Notes: generated by a model from the sequence alone, not told the origin. A stretch of 64,000 nt of DNA from CAYRZL01 sp964428795 (GCA_964428795.1 CAYRZL010000001.1:1-64000), one strand, 5' to 3'. Shown: positions 35,963-44,743, counted from the stretch's first letter. Program-made: numbers and translations.

Positions 35963-36427
35963 ATGGACAGAAAAGGATACCAGAGAGAAAAGAAGGTTGT
36001 TGTAAAAAGAGGGGTAGATATTAAGGGGCAGGTAGTTGGCTCGGATAAAGGCTCCTATTTTACCGGATCGTTGAAAGAGTATGATACATATGTGGTGAAG
36101 CAGTTGAGCGAACCTTTTTGGAGAATTACTTTTCGGGATGCAACAACCGGGGAGGTATTTCAGTCACGCTTCCGGAGTCGGATCTTCATCGGAAGAATGC
36201 CGACAAATGGCGAAGAGAGTGTATTTGCAGTTCCGGGTGATCCTATGATTTCAAAAAAACACTGCAGTATATTTGAGGCTGCAAATCAGTTGTTTGTGGA
36301 GGATTTAAATTCAAAGAACGGAACGTTTGTAAATGATAAAAGAATAGATGGAACACAGGTCCTGAACAATGGGGACATGTTACAGATTGGACAAACAAAA
36401 TTTATTGTAGGATATGGAAGAGGATAG
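35963..36427 (+). CDS. Stand-alone FHA-domain protein
   Basis: 154 residues, soluble. A basic N-terminal arm (DRKGYQREKKVVVKRG) and a DUF-like strand region lead to a FHA domain with IFIGRM, SKKHCS (SxxH) and NSKNGTFVND, a complete phosphothreonine-binding set. It sits between WXG100 genes and overlaps the upstream part of the next leader. Likely a cytoplasmic adaptor linking phosphorylated locus proteins. Confidence 0.88.
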   Translation: MDRKGYQREKKVVVKRGVDIKGQVVGSDKGSYFTGSLKEYDTYVVKQLSEPFWRITFRDATTGEVFQSRFRSRIFIGRMPTNGEESVFAVPGDPMISKKHCSIFEAANQLFVEDLNSKNGTFVNDKRIDGTQVLNNGDMLQIGQTKFIVGYGRG

Positions 36428-36476
36428 TACACAGATCACTTTCAGACAGATCGTTCCGGGAAAAGGAGGAAGGAAC

Positions 36477-36791
36477 ATGGTGTGGTCGAAAACACAGTTG
36501 AGGATAAATTATCAGAAAACATTAAATCAGGCAAAGGATTTAGAGCGTCTGGCAGAGCAGATGATGGCGTTGTCTAATGATGAAATAGAAGGGGATATGG
36601 AAGTGCTGGAATGTAGCTGGGCAGGAGAGAGCGGAAGCCTGTATGTAAGGAAAGGAAGACGATTAAATTCCTTGATTTACCAGCATGCAAAGTCTTTGCA
36701 GCAAACGGCTTTGGTATTGAAAAGAAATGCGGAAAATACTTATCGTGCGGAGCTGAGGATCATAGAGCTGGCAGAGCGGAGATGGTTTTAG
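36477..36791 (+). CDS. WXG100-like protein with WAG variant turn
   Basis: 104 residues with LECSWAGESGSLYVRKG, giving W-A-G. Two long helices flank the turn. Unlike the other copies it has no YxxxD/E (it reads YRAEL), so it may be a non-exported partner. The start at 36477 is chosen for AAAAGGAGGAAGGAAC; an ATG at 36414 in the same frame overlaps the FHA gene. It is the last gene before the operon terminator. Confidence 0.8.
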   Translation: MVWSKTQLRINYQKTLNQAKDLERLAEQMMALSNDEIEGDMEVLECSWAGESGSLYVRKGRRLNSLIYQHAKSLQQTALVLKRNAENTYRAELRIIELAERRWF

Positions 36792-36832
36792 CAGATGCGC
36801 AGGACGCATAATATATATTTTGTAAATAAATG

Positions 36833-36868
36833 AAGGATACATTGGTTGAGGTCAATGTATCCTTTTTA
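36833..36868. terminator. Bidirectional terminator closing the T7SS operon
   Basis: AAGGATACATTG (36833-36844) pairs with CAATGTATCCTT (36853-36864), with T-rich sequence following and A-rich preceding. It ends both the WXG100 operon and the convergent regulator gene, whose stop is at 36869. Confidence 0.88.
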
Positions 36869-38323
36869 TTATTTTCCGGCAGATTTTGATTGAGTTATGG
36901 ATTTTAATATTTCAACGGTTTCTTCCGGTGAATAAAACCAGCCGGGATCCATATTTTCCAAATAATCATAAAATGAATACAATAGGCTTGCTTCCTCCAG
37001 CTTTAAGTAGACAAGCTGCTTGTTTATGGTAGAAAATATCAGATAACCGTTTTGGGCGTTGGTATAAATGCATAATTGGCTTTCCGCTATAGGAGAATCA
37101 GGACGGAGCATTTTATATTTTCCGGTTTTGCAGACTGTAATCAGATTGCGGATAATAAGGCTTCGGTCTTTCGGTTCAATGGGATGGTACAATGTATCCG
37201 GAAATTCAAATATTCTACCTGAGTAAAAAATGTCAGCAACACCTTTTTCCGTGAAAATAAATTGTGAATTGAGGTCAAAAAAATCCGAAGATTTCTCGTT
37301 TGTATATGGTGTTATACTGTTTATAAAATCCGTGCGGTTTGGCAATTCTTGGATTATATATTTATCCAAAAGTGAAGGAGGCAGTAACGGAATTATACAA
37401 GGCTGCTGCTGAAAAGAAAATCCGGCACTGCTGTGTATGTCCAACTCATTAAAAAAGGAAAGCTGAGTAAATGCAGAATCTATTCGGCAGACAATGGGGG
37501 ATGTTTGGGATTTTAGCCGGGAGAAAACATCCTGAAAATTTTTGACGGTGCTTTCCCTTAAAAACAGGGTACCATATTGCAGGTTAGGTGAAAAAACAAG
37601 TGCATGCTTGGATGTAATTACCATCGATGAAAACAAATGAAAAATACTGTCGTGCGAAATAATGCTGTCATAATAACATGAAGGCATATAATCGCATAGA
37701 CAGGAGCGGTACATTGGAAGTATTTCCTGCAGGCATTGCAGGTTGTAATGTAGCTTATTTGTGGTAATATCGGCAGCGTTATTCAGACATATTATATGCT
37801 CAATCCTGAGATTAGGCTTGCTTTGGCAGACGGCAGAAAGCAATTTCATAAAATATCCGGAAGACGGTTGAATTACCAGTTGAATAAATCCTTCGCTATT
37901 CTGGGCTTCTGAAGTCAATATATTATAAATAATCTGATATATTTCATCTTTGTTTTTTATAGAAAGAAATTCCTGATTATCAATATTCTGCCAATCGCTG
38001 GTGATTGTTGAAAAAAGATCAGGAGTATGTATGGGAGGTTTCGAAAAATTTGTAATGAATTGCTGCGTGTGTTTTCTGCGATAATAAGTATCATGACCGA
38101 TAATCGTTATTTTATAAGCCTCCCAGAATTCATTTCGTTCTACCGGTGTCAATTTAATAAAATCGGCTATTTTGTGTACAAGCTGTTCAGAGGCCGGATT
38201 TCTTTTTCCGCTGATAACCTTATACATATTGGAACGATCTATACCGCAGAATTGTGCGAGCTGGTGCGTGCGTACATTTTTATTTTTTATATATGAAGAA
38301 AGTAAAATTGAAAATGGTGTCAT
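36869..38323 (-). CDS. XRE-type HTH regulator with long uncharacterised C-terminal region
   Basis: 484 residues. The N-terminal HTH reads LAQFCGIDRSNMYKVISGKR, about residues 20-75. The remaining 400 residues have no domain I recognise; they are alpha/beta with many aromatic residues and no TM segment. The start at 38323 is chosen because GGGGGAG lies 8 bp upstream. It is convergent with the T7SS operon and divergent from a second XRE gene. It may regulate either, but nothing in the sequence proves it. Confidence 0.75.
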   Translation of the reverse strand: MTPFSILLSSYIKNKNVRTHQLAQFCGIDRSNMYKVISGKRNPASEQLVHKIADFIKLTPVERNEFWEAYKITIIGHDTYYRRKHTQQFITNFSKPPIHTPDLFSTITSDWQNIDNQEFLSIKNKDEIYQIIYNILTSEAQNSEGFIQLVIQPSSGYFMKLLSAVCQSKPNLRIEHIICLNNAADITTNKLHYNLQCLQEILPMYRSCLCDYMPSCYYDSIISHDSIFHLFSSMVITSKHALVFSPNLQYGTLFLRESTVKNFQDVFSRLKSQTSPIVCRIDSAFTQLSFFNELDIHSSAGFSFQQQPCIIPLLPPSLLDKYIIQELPNRTDFINSITPYTNEKSSDFFDLNSQFIFTEKGVADIFYSGRIFEFPDTLYHPIEPKDRSLIIRNLITVCKTGKYKMLRPDSPIAESQLCIYTNAQNGYLIFSTINKQLVYLKLEEASLLYSFYDYLENMDPGWFYSPEETVEILKSITQSKSAGK

Positions 38324-38433
38324 ATAACATCTCCCCCATAAACAGGAAAAAATTCCTGTGATCATATTTTTACATATGCATCTGATTTATAATTATACCG
38401 CTTAAAATATGAAAATTCAATAACAATTACTGA

Positions 38434-38450
38434 TATAATCGGGAATTATA
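38434..38450. promoter_or_regulatory. Dyad overlapping a -10 box between divergent XRE genes
   Basis: TATAAT (38434-38439) and ATTATA (38445-38450) form an inverted repeat around a CGGGA-like centre. The related AATTATACCG also occurs near 38393. This fits an operator overlapping the promoter of the small XRE gene, as in autoregulation. The -35 is poor. Confidence 0.45.
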
Positions 38451-38492
38451 CCGATAAAATTAGAGTAATATTTTAGTGGAGGTATGATATTG

Positions 38493-38807
38493 ATGACAGA
38501 AGAGTTTGTACGTACCCGGATTACTGAATTGCGAATGAAAAAAGGGGTTTCTGAATATCGAATGAGTACCGATATGGGACATAGCAAAAGCTATATTCAA
38601 AGTATTACGTCGGGAAGGGCATTGCCATCGCTTTCAGAATTCTTATATATGTGTGATTATCTTGGCGTTACACCAAGGGAGTTTTTTGATAAAGATGTAA
38701 AGGAACCGATACTTGTGACGCAATTATATTCTACTGTAAAAAAAATGTCTGATAAGGATTTGTTGGCGCTTATTAATATAGCAGAAAGATTGAATGAAAA
38801 GCGTTGA
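38493..38807 (+). CDS. Small XRE-family transcriptional regulator
   Basis: 104 residues. HTH: RITELRMKKGVSEYRMS, then SKSYIQSITSGRALPSLSEFLYMC, as in HTH_3/XRE proteins. A short C-terminal helical dimerisation tail follows. The start at 38493 is chosen because GGAGG lies 10 bp upstream; an ATG at 38484 is too close to it. Divergent from the 484-residue XRE gene. Confidence 0.85.
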   Translation: MTEEFVRTRITELRMKKGVSEYRMSTDMGHSKSYIQSITSGRALPSLSEFLYMCDYLGVTPREFFDKDVKEPILVTQLYSTVKKMSDKDLLALINIAERLNEKR

Positions 38808-38994
38808 TAGATATGCATTCTTAATGTTTTATCCATTTGGAGGCGTTCTGCCACATAATTTCAGTACAATTCCTATGTTTATCGAATGAAATGAAAAATG
38901 AAATATGTTATTTATAATAGTCGTTATGAAAAAACAGAGGGCAGGATGTAAGGTCATAAGATGCCTTTTTTATTATAAATATTTCTTAAAATCA

Positions 38995-39045
38995 GAAAGC
39001 TTCCGAAAAAAATGCCGGCTGCAGCGTCTTCCCCGGAAGCTTTTT
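38995..39045 (-). terminator. Probable terminator of the PurF-like gene
   Basis: GAAAGCTTCCG (38995-39005) is complementary to CGGAAGCTTTTTC (39034-39046) around a 28-nt loop. Read on the minus strand it follows the PurF-like stop by about 15 bp and leads into a T-containing stretch. Confidence 0.6.
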
Positions 39046-39060
39046 CATAAAAATGCAAGC

Positions 39061-40467
39061 TTATTCTTTCCCATTCCAGCAATAGGTACACAGCTTATCA
39101 GGGTCGATGCCTACAGACTCCAGCATATCATCCAGACGATGATAACGCAGAGAGGTAAAGTTCAGCTTCTTTCTGATGCCTTCTACCATTGCCTCATATT
39201 TTTCGGAATCCGGGTCTGCATATTCCTGCAAAATCTCATCCGTCACTTCACCGTCCTCCAACTCTGCGATCACTCTTCGCGCGATCAGCTCCATCTCGGA
39301 GGAGGAACGGGAGAAGTTCAGATATTTACATCCAAACAGAAGAGGCGGACACGCAGGACGAATGTGAACTGCTTTTGCTCCGCTCTCATATAAAAATTCT
39401 GTAGTCTCTCTCAACTGGGTTCCGCGGACAATGGAATCGTCGATGAGAAGCAGTTTTTTATCTTTGATCAGATCATGTACCGGCAGCAGCTTCATGTGTG
39501 CGATCAGATTACGTTGTTTCTGAATGGTCGGCATGAAGGAACGGGGCCAGGTCGGTGTGTATTTGATAAACGGTCTGGAGAACGGGATACCGGATTCATT
39601 CGCATATCCTACTGCATGTGCGGTACCGGAATCCGGAACGCCTGCCACCACATCAGCGTCCACGTTTCTGTCTCTGCGTGCAAGCAGTTTTCCGCAGTTA
39701 TAACGCATCTGTTCCACATTTACACCCTCATAGGAAGCGGACGGATATCCGTAGTATACCCACAGGAAGGTGCAGATCTTCATCTTGTCATAAGGTGTCA
39801 GTAATGTCTTGACGCTGTCTGCATCAAATACAACGATCTCACCGGGACCCAGCTCTTTATAATCCTGATATCCCAGATTTAAATAGGAATGGCTTTCAAA
39901 AGCAGCACAGATAGAGCCTTCTTTTTTCCCAAGTATGACAGGGGTACGTCCCATTTTATCCCTTGCTGCATATATGCCTTTTTCTGTCAGAATCAACATG
40001 GATAAAGAACCGTCTACGGTATCCAGTGCATATTTAATGCCCTCAATAAAGTTATCCTTCTGGTTGATCATGGAAGCCACCAGCTCGGTCGGGTTGATCT
40101 CTCCATTGCTCATCTCAAAAAAGTGTGTCTTGTTTTTGACGATTTCTTCTACTATCTCGTCTGTGTTGTTGATCTTGCAGATAGTAGTAATGGCAAATGT
40201 ACCGTGATGAGAACGAACCAGAATAGGCTGCGCCTCAAAATCGGAGATACATCCGATTCCGTAATATCCTTCCAGCTTATCCAGTGATTTTTCAAATTTA
40301 GTTCTAAATTGGGTATTTTCAATACTATGAATCGACTTTTTGAAACCGTTTTTTCCGTAAACTGCCATACCTGCACGTCTTGTTCCCAGATGAGAATGAT
40401 AGTCTGTGCCGAAAAATAAATCAAAGTTACAATTTTCTTTTGATGCTACACCAAAGAATCCACCCAT
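39061..40467 (-). CDS. PurF-like amidophosphoribosyltransferase paralogue lacking the N-terminal Cys
   Basis: 468 residues with an N-terminal class II glutamine amidotransferase-like domain (HSHLGTRRAGMAVYG, GYYGIGCISD) and a C-terminal phosphoribosyltransferase domain with the PRPP loop LLLIDDSIVRGTQ. PurF normally starts with a Cys nucleophile directly after Met; here the start reads MGGFFGVAS. The glutaminase is therefore probably inactive, and the protein may use free ammonia or have another role. The ribosome site GAGGAAAATAAA precedes the start. No other purine gene is next to it. The missing Cys is seen directly; the functional effect is inferred. The pur symbol is withheld. Confidence 0.85.
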   Translation of the reverse strand: MGGFFGVASKENCNFDLFFGTDYHSHLGTRRAGMAVYGKNGFKKSIHSIENTQFRTKFEKSLDKLEGYYGIGCISDFEAQPILVRSHHGTFAITTICKINNTDEIVEEIVKNKTHFFEMSNGEINPTELVASMINQKDNFIEGIKYALDTVDGSLSMLILTEKGIYAARDKMGRTPVILGKKEGSICAAFESHSYLNLGYQDYKELGPGEIVVFDADSVKTLLTPYDKMKICTFLWVYYGYPSASYEGVNVEQMRYNCGKLLARRDRNVDADVVAGVPDSGTAHAVGYANESGIPFSRPFIKYTPTWPRSFMPTIQKQRNLIAHMKLLPVHDLIKDKKLLLIDDSIVRGTQLRETTEFLYESGAKAVHIRPACPPLLFGCKYLNFSRSSSEMELIARRVIAELEDGEVTDEILQEYADPDSEKYEAMVEGIRKKLNFTSLRYHRLDDMLESVGIDPDKLCTYCWNGKE

Positions 40468-40516
40468 TTTATTTTCCTCGTCTCTTTTATTTTAGCTGCC
40501 ATGCAAGCCCAAACAC

Positions 40517-40545
40517 ATCATACTTCATTTCTTCCCATGAGACAA
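40517..40545 (-). promoter_or_regulatory. SigA-type promoter of the PurF-like gene
   Basis: On the minus strand TTGTCT (40545-40540) and TATGAT (40522-40517) are separated by 17 bp. The start codon lies about 50 bp downstream. Confidence 0.65.
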
Positions 40546-40672
40546 GGAAAAATTTCGAAAAAAACGTCACTTTCTTCATAGAAAATGTCATTTAAAAAAG
40601 ATAATTTCTGTGAAAAAATAATCTCAACAATAACACGAAGTAAATGTTTTCAGAAGAAAGGGAGGATTTTTT

Positions 40673-41728
40673 ATGAGAACAATCTACGCAGAGGCACAGC
40701 CGGGCAGGGTTGTGCTGAAGGAAAAAGAAATTCCGGCGCCGGGGCCGGGAGAGGTACTGTTAAAAGGTAAATACAGTGCCATGAGCCCCGGAACGGAGAA
40801 CGGTCTGCTGGGAGAGCACATCGTACCGCTTCCAACCAGCATCGGCTATGCAATGGCTGCCGAGGTAATCGAAGTAGGCGAGGGTGTTCGGGAGCTGAAG
40901 GTTGGCGATCATGTGGTGGCAACCGTGGAACATGCACAGTATGTCGTAACATCTGAGCTGAATTGTACCCTTTGTCCCGAAGGTGTTGATCTGAAGCAGG
41001 CAGCTTTCTGGAACCTTGGACACACAGGCATGTATGCACTTCGTCGTTCCAATTTACAGATGGGTGAGCCTTGTGCTGTTCTTGGCCAGGGATTTGTGGG
41101 AGCAATGACTGCACAGTGTGCGCGTCTGGCAGGCGCCTGCCCGGTTATTGTTACGGATTTGGATGATGCCCGTCTGGAAGCGGCAAGAACCATGGGTGTT
41201 GATATTGCAATCAACAGCAAGGATGATCCCGACGGACTTGAGAATGCAGTAAAAGCATTGGGAAGGGACGGACTGCCGGTTATCTTTGAGGCGACAGGAG
41301 CAAGAGGACCTTTGATGCAGGCTGCAGAGCTGATCGGTGAGAGAGGCCGCCTGGTTATGATCTCACAGGTGCACGGAGAGGCAATGCCTCCGATCGATGA
41401 TCCGATCATGCAGAAGGGTGCAAGTCTCATCGGTACATATGTAAATTCAAAACCATATAAACTCAGAAGAGCCGATCTGGAGATTGTCGGTACATGGCCG
41501 CCGGTAATGGCAAAGAATCTGAAACCATATCAGAATTCCGATGTATGGACCTGCGATGAGGATATCAAGGTATTCCTTGATATGATCAAATACGGCAGAC
41601 TGGATATCACGCCGCTCATCAGTCATGAGTTTAAGTATACTGAGATTCCGGAAGCATACGCTGAGCATGTATTCCCGCATGTGGATCCGAACATGACAGC
41701 CGGACTGATTTCCTGGATTGAAGAATAA
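40673..41728 (+). CDS. Zinc-free MDR-family dehydrogenase
   Basis: 351 residues. GroES-like N-terminal domain (GPGEVLLKGKYSAMSPGTE) and Rossmann domain with AVLGQGFVGAMTAQ. The Cys/His ligands for catalytic zinc and the four-Cys structural zinc lobe are missing, so this is a zinc-independent medium-chain dehydrogenase, possibly acting on a sugar or polyol derivative. GGGAGG precedes the start. It is followed 52 bp later by an MFS carrier and then a beta-helix protein, suggesting an uptake-and-oxidation operon. Substrate unknown. Confidence 0.82.
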   Translation: MRTIYAEAQPGRVVLKEKEIPAPGPGEVLLKGKYSAMSPGTENGLLGEHIVPLPTSIGYAMAAEVIEVGEGVRELKVGDHVVATVEHAQYVVTSELNCTLCPEGVDLKQAAFWNLGHTGMYALRRSNLQMGEPCAVLGQGFVGAMTAQCARLAGACPVIVTDLDDARLEAARTMGVDIAINSKDDPDGLENAVKALGRDGLPVIFEATGARGPLMQAAELIGERGRLVMISQVHGEAMPPIDDPIMQKGASLIGTYVNSKPYKLRRADLEIVGTWPPVMAKNLKPYQNSDVWTCDEDIKVFLDMIKYGRLDITPLISHEFKYTEIPEAYAEHVFPHVDPNMTAGLISWIEE

Positions 41729-41780
41729 AAGGGGTTTTATAAACAAAAGAAAATTTAAGTAGTTGAGAGGAGAATGAGAA

Positions 41781-43097
41781 ATGGCTCAAACAAAAAGCAA
41801 AAAGTTTTTAGGTTATGGAATACTGTTATGTGTACTGGGTATCATTTTCATGTTCCTGTATTCAGGACTTCAGAATGACCAGATCAATATTATTCAGTCG
41901 TTTATTACAAAAGAAGGCGGCGGCTGGTCTGCAAATGCAACGCAGCTCCCGATGACGGTAGGTAATGTTATTTGTATTATTCTTACCTTTATCTATGGAA
42001 CCTTGTTTATCAAGTTTGGCGTAAAGAAACCGCTGATCGTAGTTATGATCATTACTGCAATCGCTACCCTTGGCATTGTGGCAGCAAACGGTCTGGACTG
42101 CAACGGTGGCGCAGCATCCGGTAATTATCCGTTGTTCTTTATTTCTTTGTTGATTGTTCGATGCGGTTGTATGATCCTTCAGATGGCAGGCTTCATGCTG
42201 GTAGCAAACTGGTTTATCAAATACCGCGGACAAATCATGGGTATTGTAACCATGGGTTCCCCGATCTTCTCCGTAGTTGGAACCGGCGTTATGTCAAACC
42301 TGATCTTAAATAAATTTGGCGGAGATTACAGACCGTTCTATATTGGAATAGCAGTAATTATCGTGGTGATTTGTCTGATTGTTGGTTTTGCTGTAAAAGA
42401 TACCCCGGAAGAAGCAGGGCTGTATCCGGATGGCGCAGATCATGCTCCGAAATCTGAAGAGAGTGATGAAGTGAAGTTGACAGTAGGTCAGGTATTGAAA
42501 GAGAAAAAAGCATGGTTGTTGATCGTTTCTTTTGGAGCATTCCAGTTTATTATCAATGCTTGTATGGGATCTATGGCAATTCGCTTTATTACGCTGGGCG
42601 GTACGGAACTGTGGGTCAATACGGCGGTAAAATATCTGGCAATCGGCGCTGTCCTTGGTATTCCGATGTCCTATGTATTTGGTTTCCTGGATGACAAGTT
42701 TGGTTCTGTAAAGGCTTCTATCATACTTGGAATCTGTGAGTTTATTCCGGTTCTGGCTCTGATGATGCAGCCGGAGGGTGGTTCTGTGCCGCTGATGCTT
42801 GTTTGGGGATTTGGCGTGGCTTGTATGACAGGCGGCGTACCGACCATGCATCCGTGTATCACATCCTATGTATATGGACGTAAAGAGTATCAGTCCGCAA
42901 ACCGTATTATCATGGCGATCCAGTTGATCCCGTCTGCGGTGGCAGCAATGATGATGACTGTACTGATTACATCCGGAAAAGCAACTGTTGGATATGCGAT
43001 CCTGATCGTGGTTATCATCGTCGGTCTGATTTCCACAATCCCGATGCTGAAGATGAAGGATGCAAACGCAGCTGACCGTATGTATGCTGATAAGTAG
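41781..43097 (+). CDS. MFS transporter, OFA (oxalate/formate antiporter)-like
   Basis: 438 residues, 12 predicted TM helices, starting KKFLGYGILLCVLGIIFMF. The OFA-like features are the NWFIKYRGQIMGIVTMG loop, PEEAGLYPDG after TM6 and a GFLDDKFGSVKAS loop. Length is normal. AGGAGAATGAGAA precedes the start. It probably takes up an organic anion used by the MDR dehydrogenase pathway. A broken relative with two deletions lies at 55984-56799. Confidence 0.88.
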   Translation: MAQTKSKKFLGYGILLCVLGIIFMFLYSGLQNDQINIIQSFITKEGGGWSANATQLPMTVGNVICIILTFIYGTLFIKFGVKKPLIVVMIITAIATLGIVAANGLDCNGGAASGNYPLFFISLLIVRCGCMILQMAGFMLVANWFIKYRGQIMGIVTMGSPIFSVVGTGVMSNLILNKFGGDYRPFYIGIAVIIVVICLIVGFAVKDTPEEAGLYPDGADHAPKSEESDEVKLTVGQVLKEKKAWLLIVSFGAFQFIINACMGSMAIRFITLGGTELWVNTAVKYLAIGAVLGIPMSYVFGFLDDKFGSVKASIILGICEFIPVLALMMQPEGGSVPLMLVWGFGVACMTGGVPTMHPCITSYVYGRKEYQSANRIIMAIQLIPSAVAAMMMTVLITSGKATVGYAILIVVIIVGLISTIPMLKMKDANAADRMYADK

Positions 43098-43100
43098 GAA

Positions 43101-43151
43101 CGACAGGCAACGAACCGCGAAAAATCAAAGATTTTGAGCGGGGCTTCGTCG
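43101..43151 (+). other. Structured intergenic hairpin in the carrier operon
   Basis: CGAC (43101) pairs with GTCG (43148-43151). Inside, CGAACCGC pairs with GCGG-TTCG-type sequence, capped by AAAATC-AAAG-ATTTT. There is no T tract, so it is not a clear terminator; it may tune expression of the beta-helix gene. Confidence 0.45.
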
Positions 43152-43195
43152 CAAAACTTTGACACACAATAAAATGAATGGAAAGGAAACAGATT

Positions 43196-44602
43196 ATGGA
43201 ACCGAAAGTGATAAAAGGCGCGCCAAAGGCAAAACCAGCCAGAAAAGAGTGCAAAAATATGCTGACTATGGCTGACATTATCGTAGGCGTAAACTCTGTG
43301 TTGAATCCGGGCAAAGAGCCGATCAACTGGTTTGCTCCGGCAGAGGATGCAGTGGCAGCTGTACATATCAAAGACGGTAAATACCGCGCGGATCTGTCAA
43401 ATGAGTCCGTCAAATTTGGCGGAACTGTGACAGATCGTGAAGTAAAGGATCTGAAGGTTGTTGCCTACAAAGGGGAAGAGGGCGGTCTCTATGTAGAGGG
43501 AGCAGGCTCTGACGTGGTACTGGATGGGGCAGTCATCAGTACAGCAGGCGAGGGAACCGGTATCGGCGGTCCTGCCAGTGCAGCAGCAGTAAAATATAAT
43601 GGTAAGCTCACGATCAAAAATGCAATCATTGATACAAACGGAAGAACCAAATATGCTACCGCAGCAGAGGAAGGTTCTGTATTAAAAGTGTATGACTCCG
43701 TGCTCTACGCACATGGGATACCATATGGCGATGACATCGAGCGTCCAAGTGCTCTTATGTCCACTCCGCCGCCGCCACTTGAGATCGACGGTAACACGCG
43801 TACACATTGCACGATGTCCAATTCTTCCAGCTACTTCTATGATTCTACCATCATTTGTGACGGATGGGCGGCTTTGTCCACAGAGTCTTCGGAAGGATAT
43901 GTATATCTGGAAGCGAATAATTGCGATATTATCTGTACAAAGAATGGTTACGGTGCGTATGCGGATCCGGGTTGTCATGATTATTTCAATGACTGCCGGC
44001 TGGATATGGCGCGCATGGCAGCTATTCTGGCTGGAAACAGTGATATGACCTTCAATGATTGTGAGGCGAACTGCGGAAGCTATTTTGCACTGACCCACTG
44101 TGTGAACGGATGGGCAGAGGAAGTTGCAGATCTGACCATCAACGGAGGAAAAATCCGTACAAAGAAGGAAGCTGTTCTCGTGAAGAGCCATAATCTTTGC
44201 CTGGATATGAGTGAAGTGGATATTGCTTCCGAGTCTGGCGTGATTGTACATACAATTTTAAATGATGATCCGTGTAAAACAAATCCGGGAGACGCACCTT
44301 ACGGTGTCAACGTATTTATGGCAGATATGGATGTGACCGGTGATTTTATCCATGAGGATACAGAACGTGATATGTGGATTGTACTCTCCTCCTCCCAGAT
44401 CACCGGCTGCATCCAAAACGCAAATGTATCCTTCGATGCAGGAAGCAAATGGAAGGCGACCGCAGATTCAGAAATCTGTCTTCTGACCGATGTAGATCCG
44501 GCACAGATAGATGCAAAAGAGGGTGTTACCATTATTGCTCACGGAGCTGAGAACGGTGAGTATGCACTGGCAAGCGGCGGCAAACTGATCGTTCAGGCTT
44601 AA
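43196..44602 (+). CDS. Beta-helix protein of unknown function
   Basis: 468 residues without signal peptide or TM helix. The sequence shows a repeating right-handed beta-helix pattern (short strands with G and N turns): DVVLDGAVISTAGEGTG, LTIKNAIIDTNG, LKVYDSVLYAHG, YVYLEANNCDIICTKNG, LTINGGKIRTKKEA. The start at 43196 is chosen because GGAAAGGAAACAGATT precedes it. It is third in an operon with an MDR dehydrogenase and MFS carrier. Parallel beta-helix folds often act on polysaccharides, but no catalytic motif is evident and the cytosolic location argues against that. Function unknown. Confidence 0.75.
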   Translation: MEPKVIKGAPKAKPARKECKNMLTMADIIVGVNSVLNPGKEPINWFAPAEDAVAAVHIKDGKYRADLSNESVKFGGTVTDREVKDLKVVAYKGEEGGLYVEGAGSDVVLDGAVISTAGEGTGIGGPASAAAVKYNGKLTIKNAIIDTNGRTKYATAAEEGSVLKVYDSVLYAHGIPYGDDIERPSALMSTPPPPLEIDGNTRTHCTMSNSSSYFYDSTIICDGWAALSTESSEGYVYLEANNCDIICTKNGYGAYADPGCHDYFNDCRLDMARMAAILAGNSDMTFNDCEANCGSYFALTHCVNGWAEEVADLTINGGKIRTKKEAVLVKSHNLCLDMSEVDIASESGVIVHTILNDDPCKTNPGDAPYGVNVFMADMDVTGDFIHEDTERDMWIVLSSSQITGCIQNANVSFDAGSKWKATADSEICLLTDVDPAQIDAKEGVTIIAHGAENGEYALASGGKLIVQA

Positions 44603-44648
44603 CAGGAAAATTCGAATGGATATTTATGGGTTTCCGGTGATGATTATC

Positions 44649-44677
44649 TGGACAACAGGGTAAGAAAGTAATACAAT
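44649..44677 (+). promoter_or_regulatory. SigA-type promoter of the VOC gene
   Basis: TGGACA (44649-44654), a 17-bp spacer and TACAAT (44672-44677). Transcription should start near 44684, directly before the leader hairpin. Confidence 0.65.
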
Positions 44678-44684
44678 AAAATTG

Positions 44685-44716
44685 ATTCAGAGCTTGGCGA
44701 AGGCTAAGCTCTGAAT
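44685..44716 (+). other. 5' leader hairpin of the VOC transcript
   Basis: ATTCAGAGCTT pairs perfectly with AAGCTCTGAAT around a 10-nt loop, placed at the predicted 5' end of the transcript. There is no T tract, so it is more likely a 5' stabilising structure than a terminator. Confidence 0.5.
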
Positions 44717-44743
44717 ATGCATACAACGATTGGAGAAAGATCT

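Noticed and set aside
38905..39393. Plus-strand frame of 162 codons downstream of the small XRE gene
   Set aside because: It crosses the purF-like terminator and then runs antisense to the conserved 3' end of that gene; no ribosome site or family resemblance.
43101..43151. Rho-independent terminator inside the MDR-MFS-beta-helix operon
   Set aside because: Stem present but no T tract; kept only as a structured hairpin.
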